Shown: in pieces, positions 1 through 5,410 of the stretch | Layout of the letters: each line of letters opens with the position of its first letter | Numbering within the stretch: the first letter of the stretch is position 1 | Assembly (NCBI GenBank): GCA_050015935.1 | Contig: JBEKAL010000153.1 | Location: 1-9,648 of the forward strand | Direction: 5' to 3' | Length of the DNA: 9,648 nt | Origin: Roseiarcus sp050015935 | GTDB taxonomy: Bacteria > Pseudomonadota > Alphaproteobacteria > Rhizobiales > Beijerinckiaceae | Notes under the pieces: model-generated | The model's database searches: none | Told to the model about the DNA's origin: nothing | Seen by the model: the letters and a program-made list of their open reading frames with translations, nothing else | Position numbers and translations under genes: made by a program

Positions 1-123
1 CGCCTGCTCAAATCCAACACGAGCAAACGCCGGACGCATTCGTTGTTCCCTCAGGGTTGTCTGCTCTACGACCTCGTTCCCACCATGCCAGAGCACAGGC
101 CGCATCCCCTCGTGGTCCGTTAG
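1..123 (+). pseudogene. IS4-type transposase, C-terminal remnant
   Basis: Frame 1 is open from the left edge to a TAG at 121-123 (40 codons). It reads through KRRTHSLFPQGCLLYDLVP followed by MPEHRPHPLVVR. The pattern RRTHSLF-QG---YD-(I/L)P-MPE-R--PL is what I know from the extreme C-terminus of IS4-type DDE transposases. Those proteins usually run on for about 15-20 more residues (a helix after the PL), so this copy appears cut at about 118-120, exactly where the IS630 fragment on the other strand begins. The stop is probably created by the junction rather than native. The body of the transposase, including the DDE residues, lies outside the window or is lost. The family call is from recalled motif similarity only. 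Confidence 0.5.
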
Positions 124-389
124 GTCAGCGGCGCGCGGCCGGGCTTGCGCGTCTTGTCGCGCAAAAGGCCCTCCACCCCTTCCTCGCCATAGCGCTGCTG
201 CCAGCGCCAGACCGCCGGTCGGCTGACGCCGGCGCGGCGAGCCACTTCCAGCACCGGCAAACGTTCGGCCGAAAAGAGAATGATCCGCGCGCGCTGAATA
301 TGCTTGAGCCGACGACTGCGATCGCTGGCGATGGCGAGCAAACGCTCGCGATCTTCAGCAGGGAGAATGACATTGACGGTCTGGGCCAT
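120..389 (-). pseudogene. IS630-family transposase, N-terminal HTH fragment
   Basis: The fragment has 89 codons beginning MAQTVNVILPAEDRERL and ending RDKTRKPGRAPLT, then TAA. It contains the typical IS630 N-terminal helix-turn-helix region, for example VLEVARRAGVSRPAVWRWQQ and RYGEEGVEGLLRDKTRKPG, which binds the element ends. In complete relatives the chain continues, or is joined by frameshifting, into an RNase-H-like DDE domain of about 200 residues. Here nothing of that domain follows: downstream minus-strand sequence is foreign, so the TAA comes from the break. The same open frame extends upstream through the element end into the sulfotransferase fragment (to 587), but that read-through is accidental. 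I chose the ATG at 389 because homologues of this group start at this MAQ-like motif. Confidence 0.75.
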
Positions 390-446
390 AACGCCAGACT
401 CGCACACGCCGAACCGTTTGTGAATCCTATGTCCGCGTAAGTGCAC
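120..446 (-). mobile_element. Truncated IS630-family insertion sequence, one end retained
   Basis: The element is read on the minus strand. Its retained end starts at 446 with GTGCACTTACGCGGACATAG and directly abuts a TA at 447-448. IS630/Tc1-mariner elements insert at TA and duplicate it, so this is a good candidate for the true element end. Some 57 bp separate the end from the transposase ATG at 389. The other end, the DDE catalytic part and the second TA copy are missing: the element stops abruptly at about 120-123, where an IS4-type remnant of opposite orientation begins. The element is therefore dead by itself. Confidence 0.7.
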
Positions 447-551
447 TAGGTCGTTATACTTCGAGTAAGACCGTATATCGAAAACCTTCGACAGCATGGT
501 TCGCAGAAGGGTATTGCCGGAGCGCGGATAGCTGGCGAGCCATATGATCAC
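447..551 (-). pseudogene. Sulfotransferase, 5' remnant cut by the IS630 element
   Basis: A GTG at 549-551 starts the reading VIIWLASYPRSGNTLLR, which continues TMLSKVFDIRSYSKYNDL up to the TA at 447-448. The WLASYPRSGNT segment is the 5'-phosphosulfate-binding loop of PAPS-dependent sulfotransferases, which transfer sulfate to carbohydrates, lipids or proteins; bacterial members usually start almost immediately before this loop. Only about 34 codons of a normal 250-300 remain. An in-frame ATG at 587 gives a longer start but adds residues not typical of the family. The 3' part is not on the far side of the IS, so after insertion the locus also suffered deletion or rearrangement. Its acceptor substrate cannot be inferred; neighbouring fragments suggest surface glycan modification. 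Confidence 0.72.
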
Positions 552-594
552 CGCAACACCCCTTCGACCGAGGTTGTACAATGACAACCTCGCC

Positions 595-744
595 GTCCAA
601 TGAAAACCGCCGCAGAACGCTTATTTCCGTTTCTTCCACGTCAAAGGACAGGAAATCGATCAACGTGACGTCAGGATGATATTCCGCAGTGACGTCGTCA
701 AGGGGCCGCGCGGAAACCTCGATCTCTGCAAATCGTGGAAAAAG
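595..744 (-). pseudogene. FkbM-type methyltransferase, internal or C-terminal remnant
   Basis: The minus-strand frame entering after a TGA at 745-747 reads RPLDDVTAEYHPDVTLIDFL then SFDVEETEISVLRRFSLD. FkbM-family SAM-dependent methyltransferases carry the signature LDD-----(x)-IDFLS-DVEG-E--VL, in which the Asp-Val-Glu segment lies near the cofactor site. Here the usual Gly after DVE is replaced by Glu. There is no N-terminal part (stop at 745-747), and after FSLD the sequence runs into the sulfotransferase upstream region without the usual FkbM C-terminus. About 50 of ~230-280 codons remain. FkbM enzymes O-methylate polyketides and, in bacterial surface clusters, sugars. Confidence 0.65.
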
Positions 745-887
745 TCATGCCGCGGGCCGCATAGCCCATCTTATTCACGGCGGCCAGTTTCTGTGGTTGG
801 TGATCGTAGCTTAAGTTTTTTGGAATCGCGTAGGATTTGGTTGCTTACGACAATCCATCGCGCTCTTTCGCGCCCGCCACGGCCGCC

Positions 888-1019
888 ATGACCGACGGTG
901 CGATCCCGCTGTTCCCGTTTCCAGCCGTCCAGGGCAAGAAAGTCACAGCCGCTTTCGATGGCGGGCGGATTTCCTCGGACGGCGGCGTGACGCTGCTTTC
1001 GATGGTGGAACGGCGGCTG
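888..1019 (+). pseudogene. IS1380-family transposase, N-terminal remnant
   Basis: From ATG 888 the frame reads MTDGAIPLFPFPAVQGKKV and then TAAFDGGRISSDGGVTLLS, ending MVERRL at about 1019. The (F/A)D-G-I(S/T)SDGGV-LL----RRL pattern is the conserved N-terminus of IS1380-type transposases, which are normally about 430-460 aa. After ERRL the reading frame runs into unrelated residues, and a glycosyltransferase fragment takes over in another frame from about 1024. The DDE domain is absent. An upstream in-frame TTG (837) could extend the product by 17 residues, but the ATG is where the family similarity begins. Confidence 0.65.
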
Positions 1020-1023
1020 GTCT

Positions 1024-1311
1024 CAATTGCCGGCCGAGAGCGGTGCGTTCTTTCTGCGCGCCGATCATTGGCGCGCCCTCGGCGGCTGGGTCGAGGGTTT
1101 CGTGTCGCCTGGCGGCGGTCTAGTCAATCTTGACACATGGGCCCGCGTCTGCGGGGATCCGCAGTCCGAGTTGATCATGCTGCTGGGTGAGGCCAGATTC
1201 CATCAGATGCAAGGAGGCATTGTCACCAACAACCCCGATCCGCCCCGTGCGGCGTTTCACCACGAGTGTATACGCCTGCGCGGTCGGCCCTTTGGGTTGA
1301 TCGATTGGTGA
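1024..1311 (+). pseudogene. Family-2-like glycosyltransferase, C-terminal remnant
   Basis: The frame contains SGAFFLRADHWRALGGWVEG, FVSPGGGLVNLDTWARV and, further on, ELIMLLGEARFHQMQGGIVT followed by N, up to a TGA at 1309-1311. This matches the acceptor-side region of a group of GT-A fold glycosyltransferases with motifs R--W--LGG(F/W)-E-F-SPGGG-VN-D, then LLGE--FHQ-HGG-(A/V)TN and an R-RG(R/K)PF near the end. There is no start codon of its own and no N-terminal nucleotide-sugar binding half; the fragment begins where the IS1380 piece ends. The C-terminus also looks cut, at about RLRGRPFGL near 1300. With the nearby sulfotransferase and FkbM pieces it suggests a former polysaccharide or glycan-decoration cluster. 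Confidence 0.6.
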
Positions 1312-1384
1312 TTGCGTGGCGATCTCCGGGGTCTGATTGGCAACCGCACTCTGCCAGAGCGCCGGTGGCTAACCACCTCCCCAC

Positions 1385-1507
1385 AGGATCTGGTGCGGCG
1401 TGACGCGGGTCCGCTATTTCGGGCTCGCGCGCAACAATTGCCGTCTGCAATTCGTCGTCTGCGCGATGAATATGAAACGGGCTCTGGCGCTTCTGGAGGC
1501 GGCCTAA
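1385..1507 (+). pseudogene. IS5-type transposase, C-terminal tail
   Basis: After an in-frame TAA at 1370-1372 the frame reads RIWCGVTRVRYFGLARNNCR and LQFVVCAMNMKRALALLEAA, ending at TAA 1505-1507. The (V/T)RVRY-GLA+N---L-F---AMN(M/L)+RAL pattern is the C-terminal helix region of IS5-like DDE transposases, where it contains the last catalytic-domain residues. About 40 codons of ~320-450 remain. I did not find the right inverted repeat with certainty. The 75-90 bp between the glycosyltransferase stop and this fragment are unassigned. Confidence 0.5.
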
Positions 1508-2190
1508 GCCGCTCCGCAGGGAGACGCGTGTCCAAATTGGGGAATGAGCCGAAATGAGAGGGTAGACGCGATCAATTCAGGCGCGCCAGAGGGCTGAAAT
1601 GCCCTGCGCGCCCTTGCGCGCCCCCGCCTCATTCAGCGCAAAGTCGCCAATGGCGATCGCGCAAAATGGCCGCCGATCGCCGAGCGGCCGTGCGAACCGC
1701 CGTCGACGCCGCGCGCCCGGCGACCGCGAGTTCTTACCAGACCATCCTGCAAACCATCTCGGCATAAACGCTGGCCCCGGCGAACCTCAGCCGCCGAGCC
1801 AACCCCCGAACGCGCGAGCGATTGAGAGGTGGGTAGTTGCCCCGATGGCGACGGAACCGACATTTGTCGGCGCGCAATGTGGCACAATGACGCACCGGGG
1901 CCGTTCAAGGCTGGCGGCGACGGTTGGGGCTTGCCGCGAATTCCAAACGCGGCAAGCATGAAGGCGAGACTGGCGAGCGTCTGGACGGGTAACAGGGGCA
2001 ATTGGCGCCTGTCATCGTAATTCCCGGCATCCACGCGTCGGGGCTGAAGGGGCTCGGCGATAGCGCGATCCTTCGAGCGGCCCCGCAAAAAGCAGCCGGG
2101 CGCGAGGCTGGGGGTGCGGATGCCCGCGCGAGGTTCGATCGGCGAATGAGAGCGGGCGTGTTTGGGGATTCGTAACGCCGTAACCGCGGC
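1508..2190. other. Gene-free stretch between IS remnants and the paralogue pair
   Basis: No convincing gene is visible on either strand in these ~680 bases. Open frames exist (for example 1599-1961 on + and a long antisense one through 1633-2502) but they show low-complexity Arg/Pro/Ala-rich translations typical of GC-rich shadow frames, no recognisable domains and no good ribosome-binding sites. The stretch contains one perfect 10-bp inverted repeat (1929-1957). It may be decayed mobile DNA continuing the left mosaic, but I cannot name any element in it. Confidence 0.5.
1929..1957. repeat. Perfect 10-bp inverted repeat (hairpin)
   Basis: The arms GCTTGCCGCG (1929-1938) and CGCGGCAAGC (1948-1957) are exact reverse complements around a 9-base spacer that contains a GAATTC. 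Neither strand has a T-run after the stem, so it is not a classical intrinsic terminator. It could be an operator, a structured RNA element or a leftover of a mobile element. Its position in a gene-free stretch gives no functional assignment. Confidence 0.6.
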
Positions 2191-2218
2191 TTGGCGCGGC
2201 CGACGGCAGGAGTAAACT
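2191..2218 (+). promoter_or_regulatory. Promoter-like TTGGCG-N16-TAAACT upstream of the first secreted paralogue
   Basis: TTGGCG lies at 2191-2196 and TAAACT at 2213-2218, 16 bases apart. Each matches four of six positions of the sigma-70 consensus (TTGACA, TATAAT). The -10-like hexamer starts 36 bases before the ATG at 2249, leaving a short leader with a GAGAGG-type ribosome-binding sequence. The call is strengthened because the identical pair with identical spacing precedes the neighbouring paralogue while the bases between have diverged. Confidence 0.5.
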
Positions 2219-2248
2219 GACCCGGCCAACCCGTCGCTGAGAGGCGCC

Positions 2249-2734
2249 ATGAGGATCGTCGTCATTTCCGCGCTTGCCCTGACGCTCGGAGTCACGTTCG
2301 CTGTCGCCGCGCCGCGCCACCGCGTGCTGCGCCACGCCGCGCCGCGCCACGCCGCGAGGGTCGAACAGAAGCCGGCGCCGTTCGACGTCAAGGCGGGGAC
2401 GGAGCTGACGATCCCGATCGCGATCGTCGACGGCAAGGCCGTCGCCGGCGCCCCGCGCGCGTCGAAACTCGGCGCGGGCCAGCCGAAGGACGGCGAGATC
2501 ACGGTCGGGCTCGAGCGCGAGCAGGGGACGCTCTACAACCAGATCGCCGTGGTCGAAAAGACCGCGCAGCCGATCAATTTCCTCGTCACCGGGCTCAACG
2601 GCGGCGTCAAGATCGACGAAACGGAGATCTGCGGCCGGCTCGACGCGCCGATCGCCGCCCACATCGGCTCCGTGCCGTGGCGGTTCTGGCTCAACGGCTT
2701 CGAAGTCGGCAAGGGCGCCGGGAGCTGCGGGTAG
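2249..2734 (+). CDS. Secreted small protein of unknown function, paralogue 1
   Basis: This gene encodes 161 aa. Residues 1-20 (MRIVVISALALTLGVTFAVA) are a good Sec signal peptide, with cleavage likely after Ala20 or Ala21, so the product should be periplasmic or exported. The mature N-terminus is unusually His/Arg-rich (residues 22-40, with RHAAPRHAA repeated in the DNA). The core begins at KPAPFDVKAG (41-50), runs through ELTIPIAIVDG, PKDGEITVGL and VKIDETEICGRLDAP, and ends WLNGFEVGKGAGSC. Two cysteines, C128 and C160, are conserved with the same 32-residue spacing in the downstream paralogue and may form a disulfide. I do not recognise the family. The ATG follows GAGAGGCGCC; the start is supported because paralogue 2 has the same GAGGCGCCATG. 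The two genes are in tandem 78 bp apart and each has its own promoter-like element. Confidence 0.85.
   Translation: MRIVVISALALTLGVTFAVAAPRHRVLRHAAPRHAARVEQKPAPFDVKAGTELTIPIAIVDGKAVAGAPRASKLGAGQPKDGEITVGLEREQGTLYNQIAVVEKTAQPINFLVTGLNGGVKIDETEICGRLDAPIAAHIGSVPWRFWLNGFEVGKGAGSCG
2330..2356 (+). repeat. Short direct repeat coding for RHAAP-RHAA
   Basis: The 12-mer CGCCACGCCGCG occurs at 2330-2341 and again exactly at 2345-2356, a 15-bp period. It encodes the His/Arg-rich N-terminus of the mature secreted protein. The second paralogue lacks this segment, so the repeat is either an insertion in paralogue 1 or was lost from paralogue 2. Slippage at this repeat would change the protein by five residues without a frameshift. 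Confidence 0.7.
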
Positions 2735-2753
2735 GGCGCGACGCTTCGTCAGC

Positions 2754-2781
2754 TTGGCGGCGGAGGCGGCGGCGCTAAACT
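2754..2781 (+). promoter_or_regulatory. Promoter-like TTGGCG-N16-TAAACT upstream of the second secreted paralogue
   Basis: TTGGCG at 2754-2759 and TAAACT at 2776-2781 are separated by 16 bases, exactly as upstream of paralogue 1. The -10-like hexamer starts 37 bases before the ATG at 2813 (36 in the first gene). The 16-base spacers differ, so conservation of both hexamers and their distance suggests selection or a fairly recent duplication that included the promoter. It lies just downstream of the paralogue 1 stop, so gene 2 may be transcribed independently as well as by read-through. Confidence 0.5.
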
Positions 2782-2812
2782 CACTTGCATCTGTCATCCC
2801 CGGCGAGGCGCC

Positions 2813-3265
2813 ATGGGAACCTTCGTCACTCGCGCCGGCGCCGCGGCGCTCCCGCTTCTCCTTGTCGCGCCGTGCTCGGCGGACAGCCTGCCGCAGAAGC
2901 CGACGCCGTTCGACCTCAAGCCGGGTCAGGAGCTGACGATTCCTATCGCTGTCGTCAACGGCCAGGTGGTCGTCGGCGCTCCGCGCCTGTCGAAGCTCGG
3001 GACCGCCGCGCCGAAGGACGGCGAGATCACCGTCGGGCTGACGCCGGCGCCGATGGGCTCGTACTACGAGACGGTGACGGCGACGGAGAAGACGGCCGCG
3101 CCGATCGACTTCCTCGCCACCGGCGTCAACGCCACCGTCAAGATCGACGAAGCGGTGATCTGCGGCCGTCTCGACGCGCCGGCCTCGGCGCGCATCGCCC
3201 TCGCCTTGTGGCGCGTGTGGCTCAACGGGTTCGAGGTCGGCAAGGGCGGGCCGAGCTGCCCGTGA
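2813..3265 (+). CDS. Secreted small protein of unknown function, paralogue 2
   Basis: This gene encodes 150 aa and is a tandem duplicate of the upstream gene: by hand alignment about 77 of ~121 core residues are identical. A signal peptide spans about residues 1-23 (AAALPLLLVAPCSA core); the Cys21 is preceded by Pro, which does not fit a lipobox, so signal peptidase I processing is more likely. The mature protein runs KPTPFDLKPGQELTIPIAVV, GAPRLSKLG, PKDGEITVGL, VKIDEAVICGRLDAP and WLNGFEVGKGGPSC. C117 and C149 keep the 32-residue spacing of paralogue 1. The variable part between the copies is the stretch TPAPMGSYYETVTAT against EREQGTLYNQIAVV. The start shares GAGGCGCCATG with paralogue 1. 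It converges on the transporter gene with a 17-bp gap and no clear terminator. The function is unknown to me. Confidence 0.85.
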   Translation: MGTFVTRAGAAALPLLLVAPCSADSLPQKPTPFDLKPGQELTIPIAVVNGQVVVGAPRLSKLGTAAPKDGEITVGLTPAPMGSYYETVTATEKTAAPIDFLATGVNATVKIDEAVICGRLDAPASARIALALWRVWLNGFEVGKGGPSCP

Positions 3266-3282
3266 GGGCGAGGCGGCGGCCT

Positions 3283-4701
3283 TCACCGATTGATCTCCTC
3301 CAGCGCCAGTCCCCGCGTGCTCGGGCCGAGCGCGATGGCGACGACGCCGACGGCCATCGCGCCGGCGATGAAGACGGCGACGAAGGGCACCCCGCCGGCC
3401 TCTAAAAGCAGGGCGATCACCAGACCGGCGAAGGCGCCGACCAGCCGGCTCCAGGAATAGACGAAGCCGATCGCGCGGGCGCGAATGCGCGTCGGATAGA
3501 GCTCCGCCTGGTAGCCGTGGAACGCATAGGACATGACGTTCGCAGCGAGCGTGAAGGCGATGCCGAGCGCGATCAGCGGCGCGGGATCGCTGGCCTGAGA
3601 AAACAGCGTCATCGCGACGCCCATCGTGACCAGCGCGGCGACGATCTGCGTCTTGCGCTCGATGCGATCGGCGAACAGCGCGCCGAGGAGCGGTCCGAAC
3701 GGGTTGGCGATGGCGATGATGAAGGAATACTCGAGGCTCGTGGTGATGTTGACGCCGCGATGCATCAGCAGGGTCGGAACCCAGGCGGCGAAGCCGTAGA
3801 AGCCGATGACCTGGGCGGCGTTGAAAATCGACAGGATGATGGCGCGGCCGCGATAGGGCGGGACGAAGGTTTCGGCGAGCGATCCCGCGCCGGCGAGATC
3901 TTCGGGCGCGGCCGGCTTCGGCTGGGGCAAAGCCGCGCCGCTCTCGGCGGCGACGCGGCGCTCAAGGTCGGCGACGATCGCCAGCGCCTGATCGCCTTTG
4001 CCGTGCCGGGCGAGCCAGCGCGGGCTCTCAGGCAGGCCGCGCCGGAGGAACCAGACGATCAGCGCGCCGGCGGAGCCGATCAGCATGATCGCGCGCCAGT
4101 AGTCGAGGCCGAGAGGCGAGGTTCCCTTCAGGCCCCAGGCGAGCAGCGCGCAAGTCGGCACGGCGAGAAACGTGACGACTTGATTGAAGCAAAACGCGCG
4201 CCCGCGCGTCTCGGGGGGAACCAGCTCGGAAATATAGGCGTCGATCGTCACCAGTTCGACGCCGATGCCGACGCCCGCGATGAACCGCCAGACGACGAGA
4301 TCGAAGCCATTGGTCTGAAACGCCATGATCGCGGTGGTGACGGAGTACCAAATCAGCGATCCCGTGAATACGCTGCGGCGCCCGAACCGGTCGGCGACCT
4401 GACCGAACGCCAGCGTTCCCACCCACAGCCCGGCGAAGGTCGCGAACACGAAGACGCCGAAGCCGGCGACTTTCAGGGCCGCGAGCGAGGCGAAAACGCC
4501 CAGCGAATCCGGATTGAACAGCCCGGAGGCGACCATGCCCGGCGCGACGTAGCCGGTGAAGAACAAGTCGTAATATTCAAAGAAGCCGCCGAGCGAGATC
4601 AGCAGCACCAGGCGCCAAACCGCGCGCGTCGGCGGCAGCCGGTCGAGACGCGCCGCGACGTCGGCGTATTGCTGGGCTCGCGCGCCTTGCTGGGCTTGCA
4701 T
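3283..4701 (-). CDS. MFS metabolite transporter (sugar porter or metabolite:H+ symporter-like)
   Basis: This gene encodes a 472-aa inner-membrane secondary transporter with 12 predicted helices. TM1 carries LGGFFEYYDLFFTGYVAPG, typical of metabolite:H+ symporters. The loop between TM2 and TM3 has the MFS signature GQVADRFGRR (100-109), with the weaker second-half copy ADRIERK (344-350). PETRGRA (163-169), PESPRWL (224-230) at the start of the cytoplasmic central loop, and ELYPTRIRA (400-408) are also hallmarks. I chose the ATG at 4699-4701 over the upstream ATG at 4747-4749 because GAGGGGG (4708-4714) sits six bases before it; the longer form has no ribosome-binding site and adds 16 non-conserved residues. 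It is divergent from aroQ across 259 bp, so the substrate may be quinate, shikimate or another aromatic or organic acid. That is inference; the motifs do not fix the substrate. Confidence 0.88.
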   Translation of the reverse strand: MQAQQGARAQQYADVAARLDRLPPTRAVWRLVLLISLGGFFEYYDLFFTGYVAPGMVASGLFNPDSLGVFASLAALKVAGFGVFVFATFAGLWVGTLAFGQVADRFGRRSVFTGSLIWYSVTTAIMAFQTNGFDLVVWRFIAGVGIGVELVTIDAYISELVPPETRGRAFCFNQVVTFLAVPTCALLAWGLKGTSPLGLDYWRAIMLIGSAGALIVWFLRRGLPESPRWLARHGKGDQALAIVADLERRVAAESGAALPQPKPAAPEDLAGAGSLAETFVPPYRGRAIILSIFNAAQVIGFYGFAAWVPTLLMHRGVNITTSLEYSFIIAIANPFGPLLGALFADRIERKTQIVAALVTMGVAMTLFSQASDPAPLIALGIAFTLAANVMSYAFHGYQAELYPTRIRARAIGFVYSWSRLVGAFAGLVIALLLEAGGVPFVAVFIAGAMAVGVVAIALGPSTRGLALEEINR

Positions 4702-4707
4702 CCGATT

Positions 4708-4714
4708 CCCCCTC
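4708..4714 (-). promoter_or_regulatory. Ribosome-binding site deciding the MFS start
   Basis: On the minus strand GAGGGGG lies six bases before the ATG at 4701. The alternative ATG 48 bases further upstream has nothing comparable, so the shorter protein is preferred. Confidence 0.65.
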
Positions 4715-4720
4715 GAAAAC

Positions 4721-4739
4721 CCCGCGCGCGATGCGCGGG
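4721..4739. repeat. 7-bp inverted repeat in the MFS leader
   Basis: CCCGCGC (4721-4727) and GCGCGGG (4733-4739) pair perfectly around a 5-base loop. On the minus strand this would sit in the 5' leader of the transporter mRNA just upstream of its ribosome-binding site. It could be an operator in the divergent control region or an mRNA hairpin. In such GC-rich DNA a 7-bp stem can arise by chance. Confidence 0.35.
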
Positions 4740-4946
4740 AAGATTGCATTTTCGCCCGTTATCGCGCCTCGCGACGGGCTCAGCGGGCACCGCCGCAGAT
4801 TGCGCCCCGCGCCAACAAGATCAGGCTTGCGGCGCCGTCGCCTTTCGGCGTTCTCGCGCTCCTCGGCGCATTGTCGTATATCCTACGGGTCCGCGACGCG
4901 GGTCGCATCGAGTTTTCGCCGGCGGCTTGGCGACGGTCCGGCGAGC

Positions 4947-4953
4947 GGAGGGA
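4947..4953 (+). promoter_or_regulatory. Ribosome-binding site deciding the aroQ start
   Basis: GGAGGGA lies seven bases before the ATG at 4961. It fixes the start at that ATG rather than at upstream in-frame near-cognate codons (from 4871), and matches the usual N-terminus of the family. Confidence 0.75.
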
Positions 4954-4960
4954 ATTCGCC

Positions 4961-5410
4961 ATGAGTCGAATCGTCTATGTCTTGAACGGCCCGAACCTCA
5001 ATCTGCTCGGCGAGCGTGAGCCGGCGATCTACGGCGACGAGACGCTCGCCGACGTCGAGGCCTCCTGCCGGCGCGTCGGCGCCGAATTCAAGCTGGAGAT
5101 CGAGTTCCGCCAGAGCAATCGGGAATACGAGATCATCGACTGGATTCAAGAGGCCCGAGAGCGGGCGGGCGGCATCGTCATCAATCCCGCCGGTTTCAGC
5201 CATACGTCGGTGGCGATCCTCGACGCGCTCGCCACGTTCGAGGGGCCGATCATCGAAGTGCATATCTCGAACATCCACAAGCGCGAGCCCTTCCGCCGTC
5301 ATTCCTATGTCTCCGGCGTCGCCTCGGGCGTGATCGCCGGCCTCGGCGTTCAGGGCTACGCGCTGGCGTTGCAGCGTCTGGCGCGGCTGTTCGACGAGAA
5401 CAAGGGCTGA
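4961..5410 (+). CDS. aroQ: Type II 3-dehydroquinate dehydratase
   Basis: This gene encodes a 149-aa enzyme, a normal length for the family, that removes water from 3-dehydroquinate to give 3-dehydroshikimate in the shikimate pathway or in quinate breakdown; family members are dodecameric and cytoplasmic. All key residues are present: NGPNLNLLG (9-17), Arg19 and catalytic Tyr24 in the lid loop REPAIYG, Asn75 in INPAGFSHTS, His101 with Glu99 in EVHISN, and Arg108/Arg112 in KREPFRRHS. Features such as QSNREYEIIDWIQEA (51-65) and the HKREPFRRHSYVSG region resemble the second, non-housekeeping copy seen in several alphaproteobacteria; this is recalled resemblance, not a search result. No accB/accC follows, unlike many housekeeping aroQ loci. 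The gene is divergent from an MFS transporter, so a catabolic role is possible. The start is set by GGAGGGA seven bases upstream. Confidence 0.95.
   Translation: MSRIVYVLNGPNLNLLGEREPAIYGDETLADVEASCRRVGAEFKLEIEFRQSNREYEIIDWIQEARERAGGIVINPAGFSHTSVAILDALATFEGPIIEVHISNIHKREPFRRHSYVSGVASGVIAGLGVQGYALALQRLARLFDENKG

Noticed and set aside
120..587. 155-residue sulfotransferase-HTH protein as a genuine fusion
   Set aside because: The two halves meet exactly at a TA followed by an IS630-type end, so the continuous frame is best explained by an accidental read-through of an insertion.
1633..2502. 289-codon minus-strand frame through the gap and into paralogue 1
   Set aside because: It crosses the signal-peptide region of a better-supported gene on the opposite strand and shows no family signature.
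2862..2884. Lipoprotein signal in secreted paralogue 2 (Cys21)
   Set aside because: The residue before the cysteine is proline (VAPC), which does not fit a lipobox; a signal peptidase I site after CSA is more likely.
2012..3286. 424-codon minus-strand frame covering both secreted paralogues
   Set aside because: It shows two similar low-complexity Arg/Asp-rich halves that merely mirror the duplicated genes on the plus strand; there is no ribosome-binding site and no recognisable domain.
3517..5019. 500-codon plus-strand frame opposite the MFS gene
   Set aside because: It is antisense to a gene with clear MFS motifs, is made of charged low-complexity residues, and overlaps the well-defined aroQ start.
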